Shown here piece after piece: positions 1 through 8,163 of a stretch of DNA of 63,203 nucleotides. The stretch comes from Paenibacillus mangrovi (lineage in GTDB: Bacteria; Bacillota; Bacilli; Paenibacillales; Paenibacillaceae): the NCBI RefSeq assembly GCF_022898935.1, contig NZ_JALIRP010000018.1, positions 1-63,203 on the forward strand. Direction: 5' to 3'. The translations under genes were made by a program, and so were the position numbers. Within the stretch, counting starts at the first letter, position 1. Every line of letters starts with the position of its first letter. The notes under the pieces are model-generated. The model was not told where the DNA came from and searched no databases. It was given only the letters and a program-made list of their open reading frames with translations.

Positions 1-120
1 TTACTCACCCGTCCGCCGCTAACCATCAGAGGAGCAAGCTCCTCATCAAGTCCGCTCGACTTGCATGTATTAGGCACGCCGCCAGCGTTCGTCCTGAGCC
101 AGGATCAAACTCTCCAAGAA
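1..120 (-). rRNA. rrs: 16S rRNA, 5' end (partial)
   Basis: On the minus strand this reads AGAGTTTGATCCTGGCTCAG and continues through the universal start of bacterial 16S rRNA to the conserved GGCGGACGGGTGAGTAA near E. coli position 110, where the window ends. Placing the conserved AGAG at E. coli position 8 puts the mature 5' end near base 120. The first variable segment (GCGGACTTGATGAGGAG...) is of the kind seen in Paenibacillus. The gene belongs to a second rRNA operon that starts here and runs out of the window. Confidence 0.97.
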
Positions 121-253
121 AGTTTGTGACTCATTTTGAATCTGACGAGATTTAAATCTCATTTGCGCTCCACAGTTCGGGGACCGAACTGCTTTGCGTT
201 TTGACTTCATTGCTGAAGTCTGTATCTCACTCGTTGTTCAGTTTTCAAAGATC
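121..253 (-). other. rRNA operon leader with boxA-like antitermination site
   Basis: Transcribed leader between the rrn promoters and 16S. On the minus strand, 241-253 reads GATCTTTGAAAAC, which resembles the boxA element of Bacillus rRNA leaders and is followed by the TGAACAAC stretch often seen there. The part near 16S is presumably the 5' strand of the 16S processing stem, whose partner lies outside the window. The roles of boxA and the stem are inferred from known rRNA operons. Confidence 0.6.
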
Positions 254-303
254 AAATTCTTTCGTTTTCGTTGTCGCTCATTTAGCTCAGCAGCAACTCT
301 TAT

Positions 304-332
304 AATATATCATGTTCGGCCTAGTTTTGCAA
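304..332 (-). promoter_or_regulatory. rrn promoter P2 (sigma-A)
   Basis: -35 TTGCAA (327-332), 17-bp spacer, -10 TATATT (304-309). It is the promoter closest to the 16S gene and reads into the leader. Confidence 0.7.
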
Positions 333-409
333 GCTTTTTTGAAATTATTTTTTCAAAGTTTGAAGCTTGCTGGCTAGCAGATAACTCTGCATTTCTTGGC
401 CGGATTAAT

Positions 410-438
410 AATATAACACGGATTTTAAGTCTATGCAA
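410..438 (-). promoter_or_regulatory. rrn promoter P1 (sigma-A)
   Basis: -35 TTGCAT (433-438), 17-bp spacer, -10 TATATT (410-415), about 105 bp upstream of P2. Tandem promoters with near-identical hexamers are typical of Bacillus-type rRNA operons. Nothing else is seen between it and the gene ending at 496. Confidence 0.7.
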
Positions 439-495
439 GCATTATTTTAAATTTAATAGTTTAGTTATTCGCGAATGCTCGACCCCCATCTGACT

Positions 496-1023
496 TTATC
501 GTCTAGGCCATAACGTATAACTGAAGCTGATCAAAAAATCGATGGCCACAATGCCACCCCATGATAAAGGCATCATCTTTAAAGCCTCGGTGCGGGAAGG
601 ATCATTGACCATTACAATCATCAGTACAAGCAGTATGGAGCCGATGAACCACGCAAGCACATGCCGGTACCAACCTTCTCTCTCTCGCTTTGCATGCGCT
701 TTTCCGCGTTTCGGCGCGGGCTCAGGCTTCACCCCTCCCGCGAAGCGGTAAGCGAACCTCTCGTCAGCCCATTTGATCATCCGATGCCCGAAAGCGACGG
801 TGACTCCGATATATATGGCAGAAAGACCATGCATGAATTCTGCTGTGGCTCCGTTCCTCAGGTCCATGATCGTGAACAGAATCAGCAGCACATCCACCAC
901 CGGCGTAGCTAACAGTAGAAGAGCTCCTGTTCGCTTCCACCCTGCTACATATCTTGCGCTTAAACCTGCAAGTACAAGCACCCAAAATGCTATTTCACAA
1001 CCTATAATCATGACAGCAATCAA
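496..1023 (-). CDS. multi-pass membrane protein, YmcC-like
   Basis: A 175-residue integral membrane protein of unknown function. Hydrophobic segments lie at about residues 2-24, 32-54, 64-80, 120-140 and 150-170. A very basic cytoplasmic-looking loop (about 95-118, with PKRGKAHAKRERE) sits in the middle. From memory it resembles B. subtilis YmcC, also uncharacterised; I could not align it. The start is TTG at 1023, with a GAGGTG ribosome site 8 bases upstream; an in-frame ATG follows four codons later. It is divergent from a TetR gene, and a large inverted repeat lies in the shared 92-bp promoter region, so control by that TetR is likely. It is the last gene before the next rRNA operon. Confidence 0.75.
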   Translation of the reverse strand: MIAVMIIGCEIAFWVLVLAGLSARYVAGWKRTGALLLLATPVVDVLLILFTIMDLRNGATAEFMHGLSAIYIGVTVAFGHRMIKWADERFAYRFAGGVKPEPAPKRGKAHAKREREGWYRHVLAWFIGSILLVLMIVMVNDPSRTEALKMMPLSWGGIVAIDFLISFSYTLWPRR

Positions 1024-1042
1024 ATTATCCCCACCTCAGTTA

Positions 1043-1087
1043 TTTAATACAATTGTGTTAAAAACAATTTAGCACGAATGTATTAAA
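1043..1087. promoter_or_regulatory. inverted-repeat operator in the TetR/membrane-protein divergent promoter
   Basis: Two 15-bp arms, 1043-1057 (TTTAATACAATTGTG) and 1073-1087 (CACGAATGTATTAAA), form an imperfect inverted repeat matching at 13 of 15 positions. The right arm fills the spacer of the minus-strand promoter and the repeat ends just before the tetR -10. This is the expected place for an autorepressing TetR operator. The sequence is seen; binding is inferred. Confidence 0.6.
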
Positions 1088-1094
1088 TAAACAA
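1066..1094 (-). promoter_or_regulatory. promoter of the membrane-protein gene
   Basis: -35 TTGTTT (1089-1094), 17-bp spacer, -10 TAAATT (1066-1071) on the minus strand. One operator half-site occupies the spacer. Confidence 0.5.
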
Positions 1095-1103
1095 GAAGAA
1101 TGT

Positions 1104-1109
1104 TATACT
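1104..1109 (+). promoter_or_regulatory. -10 element of tetR
   Basis: TATACT on the plus strand ends only 6 bases before the tetR ATG, and no good -35 is visible at the right distance. A transcript from it would start at or next to the ATG. Confidence 0.45.
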
Positions 1110-1115
1110 AAAGAC

Positions 1116-1721
1116 ATGCCTAAAGTTGTAGATCATGATAAACAAAAGGAAAAAGTAGCTGAGGCCGCATGGCGTGTTATTCGTAAATTGGGACTTGATC
1201 AAGCTTCGGTTCGAAATATCGCTGATGAGGCCGGCTTGTCCGTTGGCTCGATGCGGCATTACTTTACCACGCACTCTGAACTTCTGTCCTATGCGATGAA
1301 AAGAGTTTCCGACCGGGTAAGAGAACGAATTGCGGGTATCACCTTTAGTGGAGATTTATTAAAGGACATCCCTCTGCTGGTGGATGAAATTCTTCCCACC
1401 AATGAAGAGAAACGGCACGAAATGGAGGTATGGTTTGCTTTTGTCGTCAAATCGATGTCTGATTCCACGCTTGCCCAGCATCGTTGTGAGATCGATGACG
1501 ATCTCAGAATGCTTTTCATCAACATTATGAATGGATTGGCCGCTAGCGGCCTTGCTTTGCCGGATCTGGATACTGCTCTTGAAATCGAGCGCTTCTATGC
1601 CCTAATTGACGGCCTAGCTATCCACGCCATACTTAGACCGGAAGTTGTAACAACAGACATGATGCGGAAAACCGTAATCCGACACCTATTGACACTTTGT
1701 CGTCCACAATCAGGAATATAA
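1116..1721 (+). CDS. TetR/AcrR-family transcriptional regulator
   Basis: A 201-residue repressor. The N-terminal DNA-binding domain has the family's helix-turn-helix at about residues 33-52 (NIADEAGLSVGSMRHYF). The C-terminal ligand/dimer domain is of the BetI-like type and reveals no ligand. No in-frame start lies upstream of ATG 1116 and no Shine-Dalgarno sequence precedes it; the -10 TATACT ends 6 bases before, so the mRNA may be leaderless. The gene is divergent from the 496-1023 membrane protein and shares an inverted-repeat operator with it, so it probably represses both. It is followed by a terminator shared with lysS. Confidence 0.9.
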   Translation: MPKVVDHDKQKEKVAEAAWRVIRKLGLDQASVRNIADEAGLSVGSMRHYFTTHSELLSYAMKRVSDRVRERIAGITFSGDLLKDIPLLVDEILPTNEEKRHEMEVWFAFVVKSMSDSTLAQHRCEIDDDLRMLFINIMNGLAASGLALPDLDTALEIERFYALIDGLAIHAILRPEVVTTDMMRKTVIRHLLTLCRPQSGI

Positions 1722-1740
1722 GAAAACTGACGTCTAAAAC

Positions 1741-1780
1741 AAAAGGAACAGCCGTGAATTAATCACGCTGTTCCTTTTCT
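1741..1780. terminator. bidirectional terminator between tetR and lysS
   Basis: Stem AAAAGGAACAGC / GCTGTTCCTTTT around a short loop, with A's on one side and T's on the other. It can end both converging transcripts. Confidence 0.85.
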
Positions 1781-1816
1781 ATAGGATGAGGAAAATCCCC
1801 ATTTACGTATATCAGA

Positions 1817-3334
1817 CTATTCCTGCGTCCGGTTTCTCATATGAGGGAAGAGAAGCACGTCACGAATGGACGGCGAATTGGTCAGCAGCATCACCAGACG
1901 GTCGACACCGATACCCAGACCGCCTGTAGGCGGCATGCCATACTCGAGTGCATTCAGGAAGTCTTCATCCATCTCATGCGCTTCATCGTTACCCTGCTCA
2001 CGCTCTTTGAGCTGTGCTTCAAAACGTTGACGCTGGTCGATCGGGTCATTGAGCTCACTGAAGGCATTGGCATGCTCACGGGCCACAACAAACAGCTCGA
2101 AGCGGTCCGTAAAGCGCGGATCCTCTTCGTTTTTCTTCGCCAACGGCGAGATTTCTACTGGATGACCGGTTACAAACGTCGGCTGAATCAGCGTTTCCTC
2201 TACAAATTCTTCAAAAAACGCATTCAGGATATGGCCGAAGGTCATATGCGGCTCAACTTTGACGTTATGCTCTTTAGCGAGGCGGTGTGCCTCTTCATCC
2301 GTCATGTGAACGCCGAAGTCAACGCCCTTCACTTCCTTCACCGCATCTACCATGGATACCCGGCGCCATCCCGGTGCCAGGTTGACCTCATGTCCTTGAT
2401 AATTGACGACTTGAGTGCCGAGCACCTCTTGAGCAATATGCGCAATCAGGCTTTCGGTCAGATTCATAATATCCTTGTAGTCCGCATAGGCTTCATACAG
2501 CTCGATCATAGTGAATTCTGGATTATGGCGTGTAGAAATACCCTCATTACGGTATACGCGTCCGATTTCATATACCTTTTCCAAGCCGCCGACGATCAGT
2601 CTCTTCAAATGAAGTTCGATCGCAATACGCATATAAAGCTGCATATCGAGCGCATTATGATGCGTAATAAACGGCTTCGCTGCCGCGCCGCCGGCGATAG
2701 CATGCAGGGTTGGTGTTTCCACTTCCAGATATCCTTGGGAATCCAGATAACGGCGCATCGATTGAATAATGCGGGAACGGGCAATAAAGGTTTGCTGTAC
2801 CTCAGGGTTAATGATCAGATCGACATAACGCTGACGGTAGCGAAGCTCTACGTCCTTCAAACCATGGTACTTGTCAGGCAGTGGATAGAGGGACTTGGAA
2901 AGAACTTCAACTTCGCTTGCTTTGATCGTCGTCTCTCCCGTTTTGGTCTTGAACATCGTGCCGGCAATGCCGACAATATCTCCGAGATCAAGCAGACGGA
3001 ATGCTTCAAAAGCAGCCTCAGGAACGGAATCCTGACGTACGTAGATCTGAATTTTACCACTCAGGTCCTGGATATGGGCGAAAATCGCCTTACCCATACC
3101 GCGCTTGGCCATAATTCTTCCCGCAACGCGCACTTCGGCATGCTGCTCGTCCAGCTCTTCCTTAGTCATGTTTTCATACTTCGCGATCAGATCGCCCGCA
3201 TGATGGGTCCGGTCATACTTTTTACCAAACGGATCAATTCCAAGACTGCGAAGCTCGTCCAATTTACCGCGGCGAATTTGCAGCATCTCGCTAAGTTCAA
3301 TTTCTTGTTCGTGGTTGTTTACTTCTTCCGACAT
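1817..3334 (-). CDS. lysS: lysine--tRNA ligase, class II
   Basis: Charges tRNA-Lys with lysine in the cytoplasm. The 505-residue length is normal for the family. An N-terminal OB-fold anticodon-binding domain (about 65-150) precedes the class II catalytic core. Motif 2 is visible as RVYRNEGISTRHNPEFTM and motif 3 as GLGIGVDRLVML near the C terminus. The start ATG at 3334 has AGAAGGAG 11-12 bases upstream. It lies downstream of greA but is separated from it by a terminator, so it must have its own promoter, which I could not pick out. No T-box leader is present. This is the usual end of the dusB-lysS block before an rRNA operon. Confidence 0.98.
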   Translation of the reverse strand: MSEEVNNHEQEIELSEMLQIRRGKLDELRSLGIDPFGKKYDRTHHAGDLIAKYENMTKEELDEQHAEVRVAGRIMAKRGMGKAIFAHIQDLSGKIQIYVRQDSVPEAAFEAFRLLDLGDIVGIAGTMFKTKTGETTIKASEVEVLSKSLYPLPDKYHGLKDVELRYRQRYVDLIINPEVQQTFIARSRIIQSMRRYLDSQGYLEVETPTLHAIAGGAAAKPFITHHNALDMQLYMRIAIELHLKRLIVGGLEKVYEIGRVYRNEGISTRHNPEFTMIELYEAYADYKDIMNLTESLIAHIAQEVLGTQVVNYQGHEVNLAPGWRRVSMVDAVKEVKGVDFGVHMTDEEAHRLAKEHNVKVEPHMTFGHILNAFFEEFVEETLIQPTFVTGHPVEISPLAKKNEEDPRFTDRFELFVVAREHANAFSELNDPIDQRQRFEAQLKEREQGNDEAHEMDEDFLNALEYGMPPTGGLGIGVDRLVMLLTNSPSIRDVLLFPHMRNRTQE

Positions 3335-3446
3335 TTTACATCGTCACTCCTTCTATCTCACTGCCTGCCCGCAGATACACGTTACAGGTGTCTAACATCG
3401 AATGAACTGAAGAAAGGCTTAAACCCGCACTTCATTCTGTATATCT

Positions 3447-3473
3447 GAAAAAAAGCTTCCTAAAGGAAGCTTT
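3447..3473 (-). terminator. terminator after greA
   Basis: Minus-strand stem AAGCTTCC / GGAAGCTT with a TTTA loop, followed by T's. Confidence 0.85.
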
Positions 3474-3496
3474 CTAACAATCCTAAAGCACGGATC

Positions 3497-3973
3497 TTAC
3501 TTTTTGATATCGATAATCTTGTATTGAATAACGCCCGCAGGAACGTTAACGTCCACCGTGGTACCTTTTTGCTTGCCCAAAATCGCTTTGCCAACCGGGC
3601 TTTCGTTCGAGATTTTATTGTTCAGAGGATCAGATTCAGCCGTACCTACAATGGTGTATTCCATCGTATCGCCGAATTCCAAATCCTTCACGATGACTGT
3701 TGCGCCAACGCCGACAATATCAGTATTAATCTCGTCGTTGTTAATGATGCGCGCATTGCGAAGCATTTTCTCCAGGGTGATAATACGCCCTTCAATAAAA
3801 GCCTGCTCGTTCTTGGCATCTTCATATTCCGAGTTTTCGCTGATATCCCCGTAACCGATGGCTACTTTGATCCGTTCCGCAACCTCGCGGCGTTTGACTG
3901 ATTTCAGGTTCTCGAGTTCGTCTTCTAGCTTTTTGAGTCCGTCCTGTGTCAAAATGACTTCTTTATCGCTCAT
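3497..3973 (-). CDS. greA: transcription elongation factor GreA
   Basis: Rescues backtracked RNA polymerase by stimulating cleavage of the RNA 3' end. The protein is an N-terminal antiparallel coiled coil (about 1-75, including the GYGDISENSEYEDAK tip region with its acidic residues) plus a C-terminal FKBP-like domain (about 80-158). The ATG at 3973 is chosen: AGGAG stands 11 bases before it and gives the standard 158 residues. An upstream in-frame ATG at 3994 lacks a ribosome site. Transcription comes from a consensus sigma-A promoter about 155 bases upstream. From memory, greA is not at this place in B. subtilis. Confidence 0.96.
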   Translation of the reverse strand: MSDKEVILTQDGLKKLEDELENLKSVKRREVAERIKVAIGYGDISENSEYEDAKNEQAFIEGRIITLEKMLRNARIINNDEINTDIVGVGATVIVKDLEFGDTMEYTIVGTAESDPLNNKISNESPVGKAILGKQKGTTVDVNVPAGVIQYKIIDIKK

Positions 3974-4133
3974 CTCAACCGATTCTCCTGTCATGTAAAT
4001 AAATTTAAAACTACCGTAACGATTATAGAATGAACTACTATGCTACCTTTAGATCAATCTATATTTATGCAAAGTTTGAAGGATCAGAACATCCCTCTGC
4101 TGTTTTAAGGATAAGTCGAATTTATACTGAAAA

Positions 4134-4162
4134 ATTATATGGTAACCATTTCAAAATGTCAA
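4134..4162 (-). promoter_or_regulatory. greA promoter, full sigma-A consensus
   Basis: -35 TTGACA (4157-4162), 17-bp spacer, -10 TATAAT (4134-4139): a perfect vegetative promoter. It leaves an untranslated leader of about 150 bases before greA. Confidence 0.85.
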
Positions 4163-4204
4163 TTGCATTGCAAATTGCATCCGTAAGGACATTTACATAC
4201 GCTA

Positions 4205-5227
4205 TTATTGGGCGAGAGCCTCTTCCTCCGGCGTATGTGCTTCCCGTTCCGCCCGCTCATTCAGGTCGGCTACGAAATTTTCCAGAATCTTGACCATTTC
4301 ATCCCGTTTCGTTTCTTCCATAATCTCATCTTTAATGCGGGCAGATCCTCTCAGTCCCTTCAAATACCAAGCTATATGCTTGCGCATTTCACGCACAGCC
4401 ACCGATTCTCCTCTCAAGGCAATCAAGCGGTCCATATGCAAAATGGCAATGCGGATCTTCTCTTCCGCAGATGGATCAGGTACAAGCTCCCCGGTCTTCA
4501 AATATTCAATGGTACGGTACAGCATCCAAGGATTACCCAGCGCACCACGGCCGATCATAACCCCGTCAACTCCGGTTTGGTCCAGCATCCGGCGCGCATC
4601 CTCCGGTGTTGCCACATCACCGTTGCCGATGACCGGAATGGATACAGCCTCTTTAACTTGTTTTATAATATTCCAATCGGCATGGCCAGTATACAGCTGC
4701 TCGCGTGTACGACCGTGCACACTGACAGCCTGACCCCCTGCACGCTCGACGGCACGTGCGTTCTCAACCGCGTAAATATGGTCGCTGTCCCAACCAGTAC
4801 GCATTTTAACGGTTACCGGTTTATCAACTGCATCCACGACTGCGGCAACCATCTCGTAAATTTTATTCGAATCCAGCAACCAGCGGGCGCCGGCATCGAT
4901 TTTGGTCACTTTCGGCGCAGGGCAGCCCATGTTAATGTCGATAATGTCGGCATTGGTCTGCGTATCGACGACTTTCGCGGCTTCCACCAGCGATTGACGG
5001 TCTCCCCCAAAAATCTGCAAACTCAGCGGCTTTTCCCGCTCGTCAACAAAGAGCATTTCCTGCGTGCGCCGGTTGCCGTGGACGATCGCCTTGCCGCTGA
5101 CCATCTCGGCGCAAACCAGTCCGGTTCCGAATTCCTTCGCGATCAGCCGGAACGCCGGATTGCAGACACCTGCCATCGGAGCCAGAACGACTTGGTTCTT
5201 CATTTCAACATTGCCAATCTTCAGCAT
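4205..5227 (-). CDS. dusB: tRNA-dihydrouridine synthase, DusB family
   Basis: FMN-dependent reductase that turns specific uridines of tRNA into dihydrouridine. It is a 340-residue TIM barrel. The N-terminal LAPMAGVCNPAFR (15-27) is the flavin-site signature, and NMGCPAPKV (99-107) carries the catalytic cysteine C102. Later, GRTREQLYTG and IGRGALGNPWM contact tRNA and FMN. GGAG lies 12 bases before the ATG. It follows yazB at the end of the folate operon, as in B. subtilis (yacF). Confidence 0.96.
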   Translation of the reverse strand: MLKIGNVEMKNQVVLAPMAGVCNPAFRLIAKEFGTGLVCAEMVSGKAIVHGNRRTQEMLFVDEREKPLSLQIFGGDRQSLVEAAKVVDTQTNADIIDINMGCPAPKVTKIDAGARWLLDSNKIYEMVAAVVDAVDKPVTVKMRTGWDSDHIYAVENARAVERAGGQAVSVHGRTREQLYTGHADWNIIKQVKEAVSIPVIGNGDVATPEDARRMLDQTGVDGVMIGRGALGNPWMLYRTIEYLKTGELVPDPSAEEKIRIAILHMDRLIALRGESVAVREMRKHIAWYLKGLRGSARIKDEIMEETKRDEMVKILENFVADLNERAEREAHTPEEEALAQ

Positions 5228-5281
5228 GTGATTTATTCGCTCCTTTAATTTTATTTGTGTATCTATATAAAGTCCGTAATC

Positions 5282-5485
5282 TTAATGATTCGTGAGTTCC
5301 TGAACTGTAATGCCCAAAACTCCGGCAATTTTCGTGAGCATCTGTTCGTCAGCGCGCCGGTTTCCCCGCTCAACGGCACCAAGCACCGCCAGCGAAACAC
5401 CGCACCGGGATGCAAGCTCCTGCTGTGTAAATCCCTTTAGTTTGCGGAAGGCGCGGATACGCTGTGCCAGCTGTAAGTTTTCCAA
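5282..5485 (-). CDS. yazB: small XRE-family helix-turn-helix protein (YazB-like)
   Basis: A 67-residue protein that is almost entirely one Cro/C1-type helix-turn-helix (about 7-60; QQELASRCGVSLAVLGAVERG is the two-helix motif). The start is TTG at 5485, with GGAAGG 9 bases upstream, so its first 49 bases overlap the end of folK in another frame. Position and size match B. subtilis yazB. A DNA-binding role is inferred from the fold; its targets are unknown. Confidence 0.85.
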   Translation of the reverse strand: MENLQLAQRIRAFRKLKGFTQQELASRCGVSLAVLGAVERGNRRADEQMLTKIAGVLGITVQELTNH

Positions 5486-5985
5486 AGCTGTAAACCTTCC
5501 TTTCCATCCAGTCTTTCCATTGCTGCCAGAACCTTAGTTCGCAGACCGGAGGGCTCATCCGCAGGCACAATGTCCTTAAGCGGAACAAGCACAAACAACC
5601 GTTCCTCCATACGGGGGTGGGGTAGAATCAATTCTTCCGTATTCTCCTCCTGCCCTTCCATCCATATAAGGTCCAGATCAACCGTCCGCGGACCCCAGCG
5701 AATGTGACGGACTCTTCCAAGCTCCTTCTCGATTTGCTGCATTACATGCAGCAGACCGTATGGATCCAGATTCGTACGCACCCGCACAGCCATATTCAGA
5801 AACAGCGGCTGGTCCACGTAACCAACAGGTTCCGTTTCGTAGATATTGGAGCAATAAAGGACAGTGATTTCCGGGGATTCGTCTAGCCGCCGCAGCGCCT
5901 CCATAAGCGTATCCTCGCGGTCCCCCAAATTAGCCCCTAAAGCAATATAAGCCTCTGATGACTCAGAGGTAGAATGTGCGTTCAT
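5437..5985 (-). CDS. folK: 2-amino-4-hydroxy-6-hydroxymethyldihydropteridine pyrophosphokinase
   Basis: Transfers pyrophosphate from ATP to 6-hydroxymethyl-dihydropterin, just before the FolP step of folate synthesis. It has 182 residues. Family signatures seen are YIALGANLGDRE (13-24) and the HPPK motif RWGPRTVDLDLIW (96-108), with the metal-binding DLD. The ribosome site before ATG 5985 is weak and the gene starts 9 bases after folB, so it is probably translated by coupling. The 3' end overlaps yazB. Confidence 0.96.
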   Translation of the reverse strand: MNAHSTSESSEAYIALGANLGDREDTLMEALRRLDESPEITVLYCSNIYETEPVGYVDQPLFLNMAVRVRTNLDPYGLLHVMQQIEKELGRVRHIRWGPRTVDLDLIWMEGQEENTEELILPHPRMEERLFVLVPLKDIVPADEPSGLRTKVLAAMERLDGKEGLQLWKTYSWHSVSAPSAN

Positions 5986-5994
5986 GATGGGTTC

Positions 5995-6357
5995 TCACTT
6001 TCTTGTTCTATGAAGCTCCACGGTGACGCCCTGAAAATGGATGTCAAAGGGAGGGTGAGGTTTGGTCACTTTGACCGTCAATGCATCGATACTAGTATAA
6101 GTGTCCAGTAAACAGGATGCAATACGTTCGGCCAATGCTTCGATCAGGCGAAAAGACTCGGTTTCAACGACCTTTTTCACAACTTCGTGGACTTCGGCAT
6201 AATTTACCGTTTGTGTCAGATCGTCATTTTCCCCAGCTGCCCGCAGATCAAGGTCAAGTTCAAGATCGATATAAAAGCGTTGGCCCAGCTTACGCTCCTC
6301 TTCAAAAACGCCATGATAGCCGTAATATTCCATGCGATGTAATTTCATTTTATCCAT
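5995..6357 (-). CDS. folB: dihydroneopterin aldolase
   Basis: Cleaves 7,8-dihydroneopterin to 6-hydroxymethyl-dihydropterin and glycolaldehyde. At 120 residues it has the normal length for this T-fold enzyme. YYGYHGVFEEE near the N terminus is the family signature and KVTKPHPPF near the C terminus holds the conserved lysine region. GGAGGG precedes the ATG. It lies between folP and folK in one operon. Confidence 0.96.
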   Translation of the reverse strand: MDKMKLHRMEYYGYHGVFEEERKLGQRFYIDLELDLDLRAAGENDDLTQTVNYAEVHEVVKKVVETESFRLIEALAERIASCLLDTYTSIDALTVKVTKPHPPFDIHFQGVTVELHRTRK

Positions 6358-6410
6358 ATTCCGTCATCCCTCCATATGGTCCGAAGCTTTGCTCTATGCG
6401 AAGCCCTCAA

Positions 6411-7274
6411 TTACAAACGTACCCGTCTGGTATCCGTAGATGCATACAGCATCGCGTCGCACATCGTCACGGTCCGTTTGATCTGCTTCACATCATGCAC
6501 CCGTACCATTTGGCACCCCTGCGCAATTCCGAATGCGACAGTAGCCGCAGTTCCTTCCACAATGTCGTCCACCGGCAGATCCAGCACCGTGCGGATGAAT
6601 TTTTTGCGGGAAGTGGCGAGCAGTACCGGATATCCGATATCCACCAAACGATCGAGCTGTGTCATAATCTGCAGATTTTCAGGTCCATTTTTCGCAAATC
6701 CGACACCGGGATCCAAAATAATCTGCTTCTCTGACACGCCCGCTTCCAATGCCAAACGTACGCTTTCTTTCAGATCCTGCACCACATCGGCTGCAAAATC
6801 CCCGTAATTCATATCTTTCCTGTTATGCATCAAAATAATCGGGCAGCCCAGTTCAGCCGCGACTTTCAGCATGTCCGGGTCTTTTTTGCCTCCCCAGATG
6901 TCATTCATGATATGGGCACCGGCCTGAATTGCCTGGCGGGCTACCTCAGCCTTGTAGGTGTCCACCGAAATCGGAATATGTGGAGCCGCACGGTGAAGAG
7001 CCTCAATGACGGGGATGACCCGGCGCAGCTCTTCTTCTGCACTGACAGGCTCATATCCGGGCCGGGTGGATTCTCCACCGATATCAATTAGATCCGCCCC
7101 ATCCCGAACCATCTGCAGCGCATGCTGTACAGCCTGTTCCGGATCGACATATCGTCCGCCATCCGAAAAAGAGTCTGGTGTCACATTCAAGATACCCATG
7201 ATTTTGGTGGATGCTCCGAGCTCAAGCACAGCTTCACCCATAGTGTAGGTCCGTTCATAGATTGTCGTTTTCAT
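6411..7274 (-). CDS. folP: dihydropteroate synthase
   Basis: Condenses p-aminobenzoate with 6-hydroxymethyl-dihydropterin pyrophosphate; this enzyme is the sulfonamide target. It is a 287-residue TIM barrel. Signatures are MGILNVTPDSFSDGG (26-40) and DIGGESTRPG (64-73), with SVDTYKAEVA and DPGVGFAK further on. GGGAGG is 5 bases before ATG 7274. The start overlaps the end of pabC by 20 bases, indicating translational coupling in the pab/fol operon. Confidence 0.97.
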   Translation of the reverse strand: MKTTIYERTYTMGEAVLELGASTKIMGILNVTPDSFSDGGRYVDPEQAVQHALQMVRDGADLIDIGGESTRPGYEPVSAEEELRRVIPVIEALHRAAPHIPISVDTYKAEVARQAIQAGAHIMNDIWGGKKDPDMLKVAAELGCPIILMHNRKDMNYGDFAADVVQDLKESVRLALEAGVSEKQIILDPGVGFAKNGPENLQIMTQLDRLVDIGYPVLLATSRKKFIRTVLDLPVDDIVEGTAATVAFGIAQGCQMVRVHDVKQIKRTVTMCDAMLYASTDTRRVRL

Positions 7275-8163
7275 GATAACCTCCCGTATGCCGCCGGTAC
7301 AGCCGGAGCAGCTTGTCTGTTATTGGACCGATGCGCCCGCCGCTGATAACTGCTGCACTTCCTGACGTATCCATTAACGCGGTAACAGGAACCAGCTCCT
7401 GAATGGAGGTCGTCAGCCATATTTCATCCGCCTGCGTCAGATCCTCCCATGTATAAAAGCCTTCCTCGCATGTCATTCCCTCCGCAGCTGCTAGCTCCAT
7501 AACCAAACCGCGCGTAATGCCAGGCAGTAATCCGCAGGCCGTATCCGGCGTATATATTTGATTATTTTTTACGAAGAAAAGATTGCTTACGACCCCTTCC
7601 GACAAATAGCCGTCCGCATTCAGCATCAGCCCTTCAGCGTGAAGGCGCGCGGCTTCGGGATAGGAGGAAAGTTCTCTTTTCGCCAAAATATTATTCATAT
7701 AATGAAGCGACTTCAGCCGCACCGGCCCTTCGGGCGAATTGCGCCGGGTGGCGAGCAGCTGCAGTGCTTTTCCATGCGTATACAGCTCCTCCGAAGCCTC
7801 GGACAGAGGTTTGGCCATCAATACGTAATTGGGACGCGTATACACCCCCGCCGGTAGGCCCAAAACATCTTCACCCGCGCTGACGGTGTAGCGGATATAC
7901 GCCTCCTGCAGCCCATTCGCCTCTATCAGTTCTGCAATCATACGCCGCAGCTGGCCGGAATTGGGCAGAGTATCCGTTTCAATCCCAAGCTGTTTGCAGC
8001 CCGCCGCCAACCTGTCCAGATGCCTCTCCAGCTGGAATGGCCTGCCTCCATAGGTACGGAGGGTTTCAAACAAGCCCATACCGTATAAAAAGCCGTGATC
8101 CATAACAGAAACCACGGCAGCAGTCGTATCCATACATTGACCGTTCAGAAGAATCCATCTCAT
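7255..8163 (-). CDS. pabC: aminodeoxychorismate lyase (class IV aminotransferase fold)
   Basis: Releases pyruvate from 4-amino-4-deoxychorismate to give p-aminobenzoate, using pyridoxal phosphate. It is a 302-residue member of the branched-chain aminotransferase/ADC lyase family. HGFLYGMGLFETLR (23-36) is the N-terminal signature and K151 in RLKSLHYMN is the expected cofactor lysine. The ATG overlaps the pabA stop (ATGA) without its own ribosome site. A D-amino-acid or branched-chain aminotransferase is the alternative by fold; the operon favours PabC. Confidence 0.93.
   Translation of the reverse strand: MRWILLNGQCMDTTAAVVSVMDHGFLYGMGLFETLRTYGGRPFQLERHLDRLAAGCKQLGIETDTLPNSGQLRRMIAELIEANGLQEAYIRYTVSAGEDVLGLPAGVYTRPNYVLMAKPLSEASEELYTHGKALQLLATRRNSPEGPVRLKSLHYMNNILAKRELSSYPEAARLHAEGLMLNADGYLSEGVVSNLFFVKNNQIYTPDTACGLLPGITRGLVMELAAAEGMTCEEGFYTWEDLTQADEIWLTTSIQELVPVTALMDTSGSAAVISGGRIGPITDKLLRLYRRHTGGYHENDNL

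Noticed and set aside
3335..3446. T-box leader before lysS
   Set aside because: No T-box sequence (TGGNACCGCG) and no room for the leader.
1841..3448. 535-codon open frame on the plus strand opposite lysS
   Set aside because: Antisense shadow of a highly conserved gene; no ribosome site and no recognisable protein motif.
4134..4162. Reading the greA promoter as a terminator or part of dusB
   Set aside because: Hexamers and spacing are exact and no hairpin is present.
4208..5248. 346-codon plus-strand frame opposite dusB
   Set aside because: Antisense shadow without its own ribosome site or domain.
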